NCBI GenBank assembly: GCA_016714815.1
Contig: JADKBZ010000004.1
Span: forward strand, 1 to 64,000
Direction of reading: 5' to 3'
DNA: 64,000 nucleotides
Source of the DNA: Holophagales bacterium
GTDB taxonomy: Bacteria; Acidobacteriota; Thermoanaerobaculia; UBA5066
Below, in pieces: positions 27,278 through 35,536 of the stretch (the first letter of the stretch is position 1; each line of letters begins with the position of its first letter). The notes beneath the pieces are model-generated. The model saw nothing but the letters and a program-made list of their open reading frames with translations. It did no database searches and had not been told where the DNA came from. The position numbers were made by a program, and so were the translations under genes.

Positions 27278-28818
27278 GCACGAAACGTGCCCTCCTCTCC
27301 GTCTCCGACCGCAGCGGCCTCCTCGACCTCGCCAATGCCCTCCTCCGCCACGGATTCGAGCTCGTCTCGACGGGCGGCACGGGCAAGAACCTCTCGGACG
27401 CCGGCCTTCCGGTGACGCAGGTGGCCGACGTGACCGGCTTCCCGGAGGTCTTCGACGGCCGCGTGAAGACGCTCCACCCCGCGCTCTTCGGGGGGGTTCT
27501 CTTCGACCGGTCGGTCCCGAAGCACGTCGCGCAGGCGGGCGAGAACGGAATCGGTCCGATCGACGTCGTCGTCGTGAACCTCTATCCCTTCGAGGAGACC
27601 GTGGCGAGCCTCGAGACGACCTTCGCGCAGGGGATCGAGAAGATCGACGTCGGCGGCCCGTCGCTCCTCAGGGCCGCGGCGAAGAACCACGCGCACGTCG
27701 CCGTCCTCTGCGACCCGGCCGACTATCCCGTCTTCGCCGCCGAGCTCGACGCGAACGCCGGCGGGTCGACGCTGGCGACGAGGAAGCGCCTCGCCGCGAA
27801 GGTCTTCCGCCGGACTGCGGCGTACGACGCGGCGATCTCGGCCTGGTTCGGGGCGAGGACCGAGGGCGACGCGTTCCCGGAGCGTCTTCCTCTCTCCTTC
27901 GACCTCGGCGGGACCCTCCGCTACGGCGAGAACCCGCACCAGGCGGGCGCCTTCTACCGCGACCCGGCGGCGCCGCCGTCGGCCCTCGCCCGCTTCGTCC
28001 TCCACCAGGGGAAGGAGCTTTCCTACACGAACCTCCTCGACGCGGACTCGGCCCTCTTCACCTCGCGCCTCCTCCCGCGCGGCGCGCTGACGATCGTCAA
28101 GCACCGGATCCCGTGCGGCGTCGCGTGCGGCGAGAGCGCGGTGGCCTCGTTCGAGGCGGCGTGGGCCTCGGACCCGGTCTCTGGCTTCGGCGGCGTCCTC
28201 GCCTGCACGGGCGTCCTCGACCGCGCCGCGGCCGAGGCGATGACGACGAAGTTCCTCGAGGTCGTCGTCTGCGAAGGAGTGACCGACGAGGCTCGCGCCG
28301 TCTTCGCGAAGAAGACGAACCTGCGAGTTCTCACGGTCGCTCCCGACCCGGCCCCGCGAGCCCGGCGCGAGCTGCGCGGCATCGACGGCGGGCTCCTCGT
28401 CCAGGAGGCCGACGTCCTGCCGGCAGACGACTCGACCTGGAAGGTCGTGACGAAGCGGGCGCCGACGGATTCCGAGATGGCCGCGCTGCGCTTCCTCGAG
28501 CGGGCCGTCGCCGGCGTCATCTCCAACGCCATCGTCATCGGCGGCGAGACGGCGACCTACGGCATCGGCGGCGGCCGGACGAGCCGCGTCGACGCGGCCG
28601 GCGACGCCGTCGGAAAGGCGGGCGAGCGGGCGAAGGGCGCCTCTGCCGCCTCTGACGCCTTCTTTCCCTTCCCCGACGGCCTCCTCCTCCTCGCCGACGC
28701 CGGCGTGACGGCGTGCGTCGAGCCGGGCGGCTCGGTGAAGGACGCCGAGGTGATCGCGGCGGCGGACGCGCGCGGGATGGCCCTCGTCTTCAGCGGACGG
28801 CGCCACTTCCGGCACTGA
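27274..28818 (+). CDS. purH: Bifunctional AICAR transformylase/IMP cyclohydrolase
   Basis: Performs the last two steps of IMP synthesis. The N-terminal MGS-type cyclohydrolase (about 1-190) has LVSTGGTGKNL, GFPEVFDGRVKTLHP and VVVNLYPFEET. The C-terminal transformylase (about 200-514) keeps the catalytic Lys-His in VKHRIPCG and the SDAFFPFPDG motif. The usual KHxNPCG has Ile in place of Asn here, and GIGAGQxSRVD reads GIGGGRTSRVD, so the folate or substrate site differs slightly. At 514 residues it is of normal length. The start overlaps the upstream stop. Confidence 0.96.
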   Translation: MSTKRALLSVSDRSGLLDLANALLRHGFELVSTGGTGKNLSDAGLPVTQVADVTGFPEVFDGRVKTLHPALFGGVLFDRSVPKHVAQAGENGIGPIDVVVVNLYPFEETVASLETTFAQGIEKIDVGGPSLLRAAAKNHAHVAVLCDPADYPVFAAELDANAGGSTLATRKRLAAKVFRRTAAYDAAISAWFGARTEGDAFPERLPLSFDLGGTLRYGENPHQAGAFYRDPAAPPSALARFVLHQGKELSYTNLLDADSALFTSRLLPRGALTIVKHRIPCGVACGESAVASFEAAWASDPVSGFGGVLACTGVLDRAAAEAMTTKFLEVVVCEGVTDEARAVFAKKTNLRVLTVAPDPAPRARRELRGIDGGLLVQEADVLPADDSTWKVVTKRAPTDSEMAALRFLERAVAGVISNAIVIGGETATYGIGGGRTSRVDAAGDAVGKAGERAKGASAASDAFFPFPDGLLLLADAGVTACVEPGGSVKDAEVIAAADARGMALVFSGRRHFRH

Positions 28819-28867
28819 AGGCCCCTGACCGGACCGGAAAACCCAAGGAAGGATCCTCGAAGAACGA

Positions 28868-29524
28868 ATGAGACGGTCCCTTGCCTTCCCGCTCCTGGCG
28901 GCGTGCGCCGCCGCCCTGCTCCTGGCCCGGGCGCCTCGCGCCGCCGCGGAAACTCCCGACGCCCCGGCGGTCCTCCGGTCGATCGTGAATGCCTACACGG
29001 CGAAGCCGGCGTATTCGATGACCTTCGTCCAGAGCTACGCCCCCGCCGGCTTCCCCGATGCGAGCCCCGAGACCGGCACGCTGACGATCCAGACCCCCGC
29101 GTCCCTGAGGTTCGACTACGACGGGCCGGAGGGGAAGGTCTATACGTTCGACGGCCGGGCGGCCCGGCAGTACGTCGCCGTCGACAAGCAGATCGTCCTG
29201 AAGACCCTCACCGCGGCCGAGAAGGCCCGCCTCCCACTCCTCTTCCTTCAGCCCCCTGCCGAGATCCTCGAGCGCTTCGCGGCCGTGGCGAAACAGGCCG
29301 GGAACGGCCTCGTCGACCTCGCCCTGACACCCCGCGCCGACGCGGACCTGAAGTCGGTCACGGCCCTCGCCACGCCCGCCGGAGAGCTGAAGCGGCTCGT
29401 CGTTCTCGACGGCGAGGGAAACCGGACGACCTTCACCTTCACGAACCTGGCCCCGCGAAAGAAGCGTCCCGTTTCCGACTTCGCCCTGGTTCCCCCGAAG
29501 GGGACCCGCGTCGTCGGAGAATGA
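28868..29524 (+). CDS. lolA: Outer-membrane lipoprotein carrier LolA
   Basis: LolA ferries lipoproteins across the periplasm. The 218-residue protein has a signal peptide (cleavage near APRAAA, about residue 27) followed by the LolA half-barrel: YSMTFVQSYAP, GTLTIQTPASLRFDYDGPEGKVYTFDG and a C-terminal PKGTRVV ending. A GGAAGGATC ribosome site precedes the ATG. It is 49 nt after purH and 16 nt before yajQ. Confidence 0.88.
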   Translation: MRRSLAFPLLAACAAALLLARAPRAAAETPDAPAVLRSIVNAYTAKPAYSMTFVQSYAPAGFPDASPETGTLTIQTPASLRFDYDGPEGKVYTFDGRAARQYVAVDKQIVLKTLTAAEKARLPLLFLQPPAEILERFAAVAKQAGNGLVDLALTPRADADLKSVTALATPAGELKRLVVLDGEGNRTTFTFTNLAPRKKRPVSDFALVPPKGTRVVGE

Positions 29525-29540
29525 GGGACGGAGGAAAGAT

Positions 29541-30038
29541 ATGGCCGATCCCAGCTTCGACATCGTCTCCGAAGTCGCCATGCCCGAGGTCGTCAACGCC
29601 GTCGCCCAGGCCCAGAAGGAAGTCGCCCAGCGCTTCGACCTGAAGGGCACGGCCGCGGGCATCGAGCTCAAGGAGAAGGAGAAGCAGCTCGTCCTGACGG
29701 CCAACGACGACTTCGGCCTCAAGGCGGTGAACGACGTCCTCCAGGGAAAGCTGATCAAGAGGAACGTCCACCTGAAGTCCCTCGTCTACGGCACGGTCGA
29801 GCAGGCGGCGAAAGGGACCGTCCGGCAGGTCGTCACGATCCAGCAGGGGATCGAGACCGAGAAGGCGAAGGAGATCGTGAGGGCGATCAAGGATGCCAAG
29901 CTGAAGGTCCAGGCCGCGATCCAGGGGGAGCAGGTGCGGGTCTCCGGGAAGAAGCGGGACGACCTGCAGTCCGTCATCGCCCTGCTGAAAGACAAGGACT
30001 TCGGCCTCCCCCTCCAGTTCTCGAACTACCGCAATTGA
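29541..30038 (+). CDS. yajQ: YajQ-family nucleotide/cyclic-di-GMP-binding protein
   Basis: A 165-residue YajQ protein with the diagnostic start SFDIVSEVAMPEVVNAV, the RFDLKGT segment and the ending KDKDFGLPLQFSNYRN. Family members bind nucleotides, and some bind cyclic-di-GMP and act as regulators. It is cytoplasmic. GGAGGAAAG serves as a strong ribosome site. It lies 16 nt after lolA and is probably co-transcribed with it. Confidence 0.96.
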   Translation: MADPSFDIVSEVAMPEVVNAVAQAQKEVAQRFDLKGTAAGIELKEKEKQLVLTANDDFGLKAVNDVLQGKLIKRNVHLKSLVYGTVEQAAKGTVRQVVTIQQGIETEKAKEIVRAIKDAKLKVQAAIQGEQVRVSGKKRDDLQSVIALLKDKDFGLPLQFSNYRN

Positions 30039-30102
30039 AGGGCGTTTCCGCTCGCAGGAAGCATCCTCCGGGGCCTCTCGGGCGTAACGCGGGAAGGGAC
30101 GG

Positions 30103-30108
30103 TAATAT
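30103..30108 (+). promoter_or_regulatory. Candidate -10 for the polyprenyl synthase gene
   Basis: TAATAT lies 15 nt before the ATG at 30124. There is no purine-rich ribosome site in between, which fits a very short leader. Confidence 0.4.
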
Positions 30109-30123
30109 CCGCCCCGCAGCCGG

Positions 30124-31167
30124 ATGAACTCCACCTCCCTCACAGACCGCCTTCTCCTCGCGAATCTCCCGGTTGAGGAGAGGGCCAATGGACAGCGTCT
30201 CGTCCGTGCACTCTCCCTCGTCGAGGGCAAGCTGCGGGACGTCGAGGACGAGCTCGAGCGGCGGACCCGCTCCGAGGTCCCGACGATCGCCCTCATCGGC
30301 GAGTACCTCGTCGACGGTGGAGGAAAGCGGATCCGGCCCGCCCTTCTCCTCCTGACCTCCCGGCTCCTCGGCTACACCGGCTCCATCGACGTGAAGTACG
30401 CGGCGGTCCTGGAGCTGATCCACACCGCGACGCTCGTCCACGACGACATCATCGACGGCGCCGACACCCGCCGCGGGCGCGTGAGCGTGAACCGGCGGTG
30501 GGGCAACGAGCTGACCGTCCTCTTCGGCGACTACCTCTACATGAAGGGGATGAAGGTCGCGCTCGAGGAAGGGGACGTTCGCGTCCTCGACCTCCTCGCC
30601 GACGTCACCCTCGCCATGACCGAGGGGGAGATCCTCGGAGCCGAGCGGCGCGGCTCGGTCGACCTGACGATCGGGGACTACCTCGAGGTCGTCCGCCGGA
30701 AGACGGCTCTTCTCTTTGCCGCAGCCTGCAGGATCCCGGCCTTTCTCGTCGAGGGGAGCGAAGGGCGCGCCGAGACCCTCTGGGGATTCGGCCTCGCCCT
30801 GGGAACCGCCTTCCAGCTCCAGGACGACCTCCTCGACTACACCGCCTCCGAGGAAGACCTCGGAAAGCCGGTCCTCTCGGACCTGCGCGAGGGGAAGCTG
30901 ACGCTCCCCCTCATCCTGAGCCTTCCCGACGCCACCCCCGGCGAGCGGACGGCCATCGAGACGGTCATGCGGGAAAAGGGCTTCGTCTCCGTTCCCGTCT
31001 CCGCGATCCTCGAGATCGTCGACCGCCTCGGCGCGCTCGAGAAGGCCCGGCGAATGGTCGAGGAGTACGCGGGACGGGCGAGAGACCTGGCGCTCACCTT
31101 CCCGGAATGCGAGCCCCGGGACGCCCTCCTCCTCGCGGCCGAATACGCCGCGAATCGCCGGAAATAG
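30124..31167 (+). CDS. ispB: Polyprenyl diphosphate synthase (octaprenyl type)
   Basis: A 347-residue trans-prenyl synthase that builds the isoprenoid chain for quinones. The first Asp-rich motif is HDDIIDGADTRRG and the second is LQDDLLDYTAS; GGGKRIRPALLLLTSRLLGY binds the isopentenyl diphosphate. The chain length made cannot be read with certainty; the small residues before the first motif (LIHTATLVHDD) agree with a long-chain product. It stands alone, with its own candidate -10. Confidence 0.93.
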   Translation: MNSTSLTDRLLLANLPVEERANGQRLVRALSLVEGKLRDVEDELERRTRSEVPTIALIGEYLVDGGGKRIRPALLLLTSRLLGYTGSIDVKYAAVLELIHTATLVHDDIIDGADTRRGRVSVNRRWGNELTVLFGDYLYMKGMKVALEEGDVRVLDLLADVTLAMTEGEILGAERRGSVDLTIGDYLEVVRRKTALLFAAACRIPAFLVEGSEGRAETLWGFGLALGTAFQLQDDLLDYTASEEDLGKPVLSDLREGKLTLPLILSLPDATPGERTAIETVMREKGFVSVPVSAILEIVDRLGALEKARRMVEEYAGRARDLALTFPECEPRDALLLAAEYAANRRK

Positions 31168-31360
31168 GACGCCTCACCCCCGGGTGATCCGGCCCCGCGG
31201 GGGAGCCGCGCTCTCCGACTGTTCCGTTCCAGACCGAATTCCGTACGGCGAACAGCCTCCTCGGGCCGAATGCTTTCTGGTGAGACCCGTCGCAGAAGAC
31301 CCGCTCCCGATATAAATAAGGCCGATCGCCATCTCTGCCTAAAAATATCTGGCGACCCCC

Positions 31361-31389
31361 TTGATTTCACAGAAGGCCTGGCTTACCTT
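31361..31389 (+). promoter_or_regulatory. Candidate promoter of the TPR gene
   Basis: TTGATT (31361-31366) and TACCTT (31384-31389) are separated by 17 bp, about 30 nt before the ATG. The preceding stretch 31300-31360 is clearly AT-richer than the rest of the window (TATAAATAA, TAAAAATAT), which often marks a regulated or strong promoter. No other gene or RNA was recognised in 31168-31418. Confidence 0.5.
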
Positions 31390-31418
31390 TCCCTTGCGCC
31401 CCGCACGAGGTAACGGTC

Positions 31419-31853
31419 ATGAGCTTTCAGCGACTATTGAGGTCACTTCGGCCAACTGCCGTTCGGACGACGGCCGAGGTCACCCTCGAGGACGAAATCG
31501 CCCTTTACCGCCGCCGGGCGGAGATGGCGCTTCGCGAGGAACGCTGGAACGACGCCCTCGTCTTCCTTGCGAAGATCCTCAGGCTCAACCCCTACGACCT
31601 CGCCGCGCGGATGGCGGTCGCCCAGACCTTCCACCGCGGCCTCGAGGAGCCGACCAAGGCCATCCTGACCTACGAGAAGGTCATCGCTGCAGCGGGGTAC
31701 GACGAGTCGAACCCCTACTGCTCTTCTGCTCGTGAGGGAATCCGTGAGCTCTCGACGTCGATCGAAGAACCCCCGTTCCTTCTCAACGATCTCGTGACCG
31801 ATGAGGCCGACCAGGAAGACAACGGCGGCCGCCCCCAGACCATCGCCCTGTAA
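31419..31853 (+). CDS. Small TPR protein
   Basis: A 144-residue protein with one to two tetratricopeptide-like units: EIALYRRRAEMALREERWNDALVFLAKILRLNPYDLAARMAVAQ and a second helix pair around TKAILTYEKVIAAAG. The C-terminal 35 residues are acidic and probably disordered. No signal peptide. It has its own promoter region. Its 3' end overlaps a convergent frame on the other strand by about 140 nt. TPR proteins bind partner proteins; no partner can be named here. Confidence 0.75.
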   Translation: MSFQRLLRSLRPTAVRTTAEVTLEDEIALYRRRAEMALREERWNDALVFLAKILRLNPYDLAARMAVAQTFHRGLEEPTKAILTYEKVIAAAGYDESNPYCSSAREGIRELSTSIEEPPFLLNDLVTDEADQEDNGGRPQTIAL

Positions 31854-32377
31854 CGGGCTCCTTTTCGCCCCCGGTCCCGGATCCCCGAAGCGTCGTCATC
31901 GGCCCCCCAGCCCCGGCCGGTGACGACGCTCTTCCCTTTTCCGGAGGCATCGTGCAGACGGAGCCGGATCGAGGCGATGCCAGCCGGGTGCGAGGCGACG
32001 GCCGCGAGGAGGTGGCTTCCCGCCTCGAGCGGGACCGGCAGGTCGAGCCGGCGAGGCCCGGTCCCCGACCCTTTCACCACGACTCGTCCGTCGAGGACGA
32101 CTTCCCAGTCCCGGTCCCCCTCGGCCTCGAGGACGGGATGAGGCATCGGCGCCGGCAGGTCGAACTCCGTGACGAAGGCGACCTCCGCCGGAAGAGCCCT
32201 TTCGGCAGCCTCCCGGAGCCCGATCCAGCACGCGGGACGAAGCGGGTCGTTCGCCCGGCGCCAGGCTCCCTGCGCCGCGGCTCCGATGACCGAGATGGAG
32301 ACGAAGATCGCGGCCACCCGGCTCCAGGGTCTCGAAAGGCCCAGCGCGGGGCTCACCCGGGTCGAATCCCCGCTCAC
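31715..32377 (-). CDS. Hypothetical single-pass membrane protein, divergent from kdsB
   Basis: About 220 residues. After a short N-terminus there is one hydrophobic helix (SRVAAIFVSISVIGAAAQGAW), then a beta-rich region (WEVVLDGRVVVKGSG, PLEAGSHLLAAVASHPAG) that should be periplasmic. The last 65 residues are Arg-rich, unlike the rest, and overlap the TPR gene, so the true end may be earlier or a frameshift may be present. I chose the GTG at 32377 because a TACCAT hexamer sits 7 nt before it, mirroring the kdsB promoter. No family recognised. Confidence 0.55.
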   Translation of the reverse strand: MSGDSTRVSPALGLSRPWSRVAAIFVSISVIGAAAQGAWRRANDPLRPACWIGLREAAERALPAEVAFVTEFDLPAPMPHPVLEAEGDRDWEVVLDGRVVVKGSGTGPRRLDLPVPLEAGSHLLAAVASHPAGIASIRLRLHDASGKGKSVVTGRGWGADDDASGIRDRGRKGARYRAMVWGRPPLSSWSASSVTRSLRRNGGSSIDVESSRIPSRAEEQ

Positions 32378-32384
32378 CCGGCGG

Positions 32385-32419
32385 ATGGTAACCGGCGCCC
32401 CCGACCGATGGGTTACCAT
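32385..32419. promoter_or_regulatory. Mirror-image divergent promoter (kdsB and the hypothetical gene)
   Basis: ATGGTAACC (32385-32393) and GGTTACCAT (32411-32419) form a perfect 9-bp inverted repeat with a 17-bp spacer. Each arm provides a TACCAT -10-like hexamer on one strand, 5 nt before the kdsB GTG and 7 nt before the opposing GTG. It could serve as two leaderless promoters, a protein-binding site, or both. Confidence 0.55.
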
Positions 32420-32424
32420 TCGAC

Positions 32425-33222
32425 GTGCCCCACCCCGAAAGAGCGGTCGTCGTGATCCCTTCCCGGATGGGCGCCCAGCGCTTCCCCGGAAAGCCTCTCC
32501 ACCCCATCGCGGGTGTCCCGCTCGTCGTCAGGGTCCTCCGCCAGGCCCTGAAGTCACGGCTCGCCGACGTCGTCCTCGTCGCCACGGACGACGAGCGGAT
32601 CGCCGCCGTGGTGAGGCAGGCGGGCGGGACGGCGGTCCTGACCCCCTCGAGCCTCCCTTCCGGAACGGACCGGGTCCGGGCCGCCGTAGAGGGAACGGAC
32701 GCCACGATCGTCGTGAACGTCCAGGGAGACGAGCCGCTGCTAGAGCCCGAGAACATCGACCGGGTCATCGAATACCTCGCCGCCCACCCCGACGTCCCTC
32801 TGGCGACCGTGGCCCGGCCGATCGACGACCCGGCCCAGATCGCCGACCCGAACGTCGTCAAGGTCGTGCGGGGCGACGACGGCCGGGCGCTCTACTTCTC
32901 GAGGAGCCCGATCCCGTTCCGGCGGAACGCGGAGCCCGGGCTGCCGACCTGGAAGCACCTGGGGCTCTACGGCTACCGCCGGCAGGCCCTCGACACCTGG
33001 ACGAGCCTCCCTCCCCACCCCCTCGAGCGGGCGGAGAGCCTCGAGCAGCTCCGCGCTCTCGCCGCGGGGCTCGTCATGGCCGTCCTCCCCGCCGTCGGCG
33101 ACTCCATCGGGGTCGACACGCCGGCCGACGCGGAGGCGGTGGAACGGATCCTGGCAAGCGAAGCGGCGGCGGACGGTGCCGCCCGAACGGCCCTGGCGGG
33201 CGAGGAGGGAGGGGAGCGATGA
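32425..33222 (+). CDS. kdsB: CMP-Kdo synthetase
   Basis: Activates Kdo with CTP for lipopolysaccharide inner-core synthesis. The 265-residue protein has the nucleotide-binding start VIPSRMGAQRFPGKPL, the VATDDERI segment, the metal-site motif VNVQGDEPLL, the YFSRSPIPF segment and GVDTPADAE near the end. Start is GTG. The stop overlaps the pyrG ATG (ATGA); PyrG makes the CTP that KdsB uses, so the coupling makes metabolic sense. The C-terminal 25 residues are an Ala-rich extension. Confidence 0.96.
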   Translation: MPHPERAVVVIPSRMGAQRFPGKPLHPIAGVPLVVRVLRQALKSRLADVVLVATDDERIAAVVRQAGGTAVLTPSSLPSGTDRVRAAVEGTDATIVVNVQGDEPLLEPENIDRVIEYLAAHPDVPLATVARPIDDPAQIADPNVVKVVRGDDGRALYFSRSPIPFRRNAEPGLPTWKHLGLYGYRRQALDTWTSLPPHPLERAESLEQLRALAAGLVMAVLPAVGDSIGVDTPADAEAVERILASEAAADGAARTALAGEEGGER

Positions 33223-34910
33223 GCACGAAGTACGTCTTCATCACGGGAGGGGTCGTTTCGGGACTCGGTAAGGGAATCGCCGGGGCATCTCTGGCGGCTC
33301 TCCTCGAGGCCCGCGGCTTCAAGGTCACCCTCCAGAAGCTCGACCCCTACCTCAACGTCGACCCGGGGACGATGTCGCCGTTCCAGCACGGCGAGGTCTT
33401 CGTCACCGACGACGGCGCCGAGACCGACCTCGACCTCGGGCACTACGAGCGCTTCACCTCCGCCGTCACGGGGAAGGCGAACAGCATCACGGCCGGGAGG
33501 ATCTACCAGACCGTCATCGAGAAGGAGCGGCGCGGCGACTACCTCGGCAAGACCGTCCAGGTCATCCCCCACGTCACCGACGAGATCAAGGACTGCATCC
33601 GGCGCGTCTCGGCCGACAACGACGTCGTGATCGTCGAGATCGGCGGCACCGTCGGCGACATCGAGTCGCTCCCCTTCCTCGAGGCGATCCGGCAGTTCCG
33701 CAAGGACGTCGGCCGCGGCAACGCGCTCAACATCCACGTCACCCTCGTCCCTTACATCGCCGCGTCCGACGAGCTGAAGACGAAGCCGACGCAGCACTCC
33801 GTCAAGGAGCTCCTCTCCATCGGCATCAAGCCCGACATCCTCCTCTGCCGGTCGGACCGGGAGATCCCGGAGGAGATGAAGAAGAAGATCGCCCTCTTCT
33901 GCAACGTCGACGAGCCGGCCGTCATCACGGCGCGCGACGTCTCGACGATCTACGAGTGCCCCCTCGCCTTCGCCCGCGAAGGGCTCGACCAGATCGTCCT
34001 CGACTACCTCTCCCTCCCCCACTCCGAGCGCGACCTCTCCAAGTGGGACCAGATCGTCAACCGCTGGAAGAACCCCGCCGGCGAGGTGACGATCGCCATC
34101 GTCGGCAAGTACGTGGCCCTCGGCGACTCGTACAAGTCGCTGAACGAGGCGCTCCACCACGGCGGGATCGCGAACAACGTCAAGGTGCGCCTCGTGTACG
34201 TCGACTCGGAGGACCTCGAGACGACCGGCTACCCCGAGACGCTCTCGCAGGCCGACGCCATCCTCGTGCCGGGCGGCTTCGGCCGGCGCGGCATCGAGGG
34301 GATGCTCCGCGCCATCCGCTTCGCCCGCGAGACGAAGGTCCCCTTCTTCGGCATCTGCCTCGGGATGCAGTGCGCCGTCATCGAGTTCGCGCGCAACGTC
34401 TGCGGCCTGGCGAACGCGAACTCCACCGAGTTCGACGCGAACGCGCCGCACAAGGTCATCTACAAGCTGCGAGACCTCATCGGCATCGAGGCGCTCGGCG
34501 GGACGATGCGCCTCGGCAAGTACCCCTGCGACCTGGCCGACGGCTCGACCGCCCGGCGCGCCTACGGCGAGTCGCTCATCCAGGAGCGGCACCGGCACCG
34601 CTACGAGGTGAACCAGGAGTTCCTTCCCCTCCTTCGCGAGGCGGGGCTCGCCGTCACCGGCCTCTCGCCCGACCGGAAGTTCGTCGAGATGGTCGAGCTC
34701 CCCGACCACCCCTGGTTTCTCGGCTGCCAGTTCCATCCCGAGTTCAAGTCGAAGCCGACCGCGGCGCATCCCCTCTTCAGGGACTTCGTCCGCGCCGCCC
34801 GCGCCCATCAGGCCGCCCGGAAAGAGGGGGTCGCCCAGAAGACGGCCTCGCTCGAGCCGCAGATCTCCGTCCCGGCGAACCTTCCCCCGCCCAACGGCCA
34901 GACGGCCTGA
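33219..34910 (+). CDS. pyrG: CTP synthase
   Basis: Converts UTP to CTP with glutamine. The synthetase half (about 1-265) begins TKYVFITGGVVSGLGKGI and has the substrate site KLDPYLNVDPGTMSPFQHGEV. The glutaminase half has the oxyanion loop PGGFGRRG, the nucleophile Cys in GICLGMQCA and the His/Glu pair in CQFHPEFKSKP. It has 563 residues, about 20 more than usual owing to a C-terminal tail. GAGGAGGGAGGGG lies just before the ATG, which overlaps the kdsB stop. Confidence 0.98.
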   Translation: MSTKYVFITGGVVSGLGKGIAGASLAALLEARGFKVTLQKLDPYLNVDPGTMSPFQHGEVFVTDDGAETDLDLGHYERFTSAVTGKANSITAGRIYQTVIEKERRGDYLGKTVQVIPHVTDEIKDCIRRVSADNDVVIVEIGGTVGDIESLPFLEAIRQFRKDVGRGNALNIHVTLVPYIAASDELKTKPTQHSVKELLSIGIKPDILLCRSDREIPEEMKKKIALFCNVDEPAVITARDVSTIYECPLAFAREGLDQIVLDYLSLPHSERDLSKWDQIVNRWKNPAGEVTIAIVGKYVALGDSYKSLNEALHHGGIANNVKVRLVYVDSEDLETTGYPETLSQADAILVPGGFGRRGIEGMLRAIRFARETKVPFFGICLGMQCAVIEFARNVCGLANANSTEFDANAPHKVIYKLRDLIGIEALGGTMRLGKYPCDLADGSTARRAYGESLIQERHRHRYEVNQEFLPLLREAGLAVTGLSPDRKFVEMVELPDHPWFLGCQFHPEFKSKPTAAHPLFRDFVRAARAHQAARKEGVAQKTASLEPQISVPANLPPPNGQTA

Positions 34911-35001
34911 GCGGCCCGTCCGGCGGATCGCGGACGGGGATCACGCATCGAGGCCGGTCCGGCCACGGGCCTTTTCCCCTTCCCGCGAACCGGCCGCGAG
35001 A

Positions 35002-35007
35002 TAGAGT
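35002..35007 (+). promoter_or_regulatory. Candidate -10 of the phosphatase gene
   Basis: TAGAGT is followed by 10 nt and the ATG at 35018, a near-leaderless layout. Confidence 0.4.
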
Positions 35008-35017
35008 AAGGGCGTCC

Positions 35018-35506
35018 ATGCAGCTCTTCCCGATCGACGACGCCGAAACGCTCTTCATCTCGCCGGCCATCGACGACTGGAGCCCGGTCCACGCCAACCG
35101 GATCGGCTGCGTCATCGACCTCGACGGAGAGGTCGACCACGGCGTGCCGAGCCTTCCGGGCCACATCCTCTACGTCTACTTCCCCATCTTCGACGAAGAC
35201 CTTCCCGACCTCGCGCGGCTCGACGCCGTCTGCTCCCTGGCGACGCGCCTCCTCGAGAGCGGCCAGAAGGTCCTCTCCCACTGCGGCATGGGCTTCAACC
35301 GGTCGGCGCTCGTGGCGGGGGTGATCCTCGTCCAACGCGGCCTCACCGGCGCCGAGGCGGTCGCGCGGCTCCGGAGGGCGCGCCCCGGGGCGCTCTTCAA
35401 CGAGACCTTCGAGGCCTACCTCGAGAGCCTCCCCGCAGGGCGCAACCCGTCGACGGGAGACATCGCCCCGACGGGAGACCCCCGCCCCGTCGCGCCGACC
35501 GCCTGA
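35018..35506 (+). CDS. Dual-specificity/tyrosine-type protein phosphatase
   Basis: A 162-residue cysteine phosphatase. The P-loop is HCGMGFNRS, giving the C-x5-R motif at Cys89 to Arg95. A general-acid aspartate probably lies in the preceding FDEDLPD loop. There is no signal peptide, so it should be cytoplasmic. The C-terminal 20 residues are Pro/Thr-rich. It stands alone between pyrG and the hydrolase gene. Possible targets include Tyr- or Ser/Thr-phosphorylated proteins or a phospho-sugar or nucleotide; the sequence does not decide. Confidence 0.85.
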   Translation: MQLFPIDDAETLFISPAIDDWSPVHANRIGCVIDLDGEVDHGVPSLPGHILYVYFPIFDEDLPDLARLDAVCSLATRLLESGQKVLSHCGMGFNRSALVAGVILVQRGLTGAEAVARLRRARPGALFNETFEAYLESLPAGRNPSTGDIAPTGDPRPVAPTA

Positions 35507-35524
35507 GTTCCCGCGGAATCCGGT

Positions 35525-35530
35525 TAGCAT
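35525..35530 (+). promoter_or_regulatory. Candidate -10 of the hydrolase gene (leaderless layout)
   Basis: TAGCAT is followed by 6 nt and the ATG at 35537. No ribosome site is present between them. Confidence 0.45.
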
Positions 35531-35536
35531 CGCGGC

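Noticed and set aside
31168..31418. A tRNA or small RNA gene in the gap ahead of the TPR gene
   Set aside because: No cloverleaf, no CCA end and no terminator were found; the short TCACCCCCGGGTGA palindrome there is too small to call.
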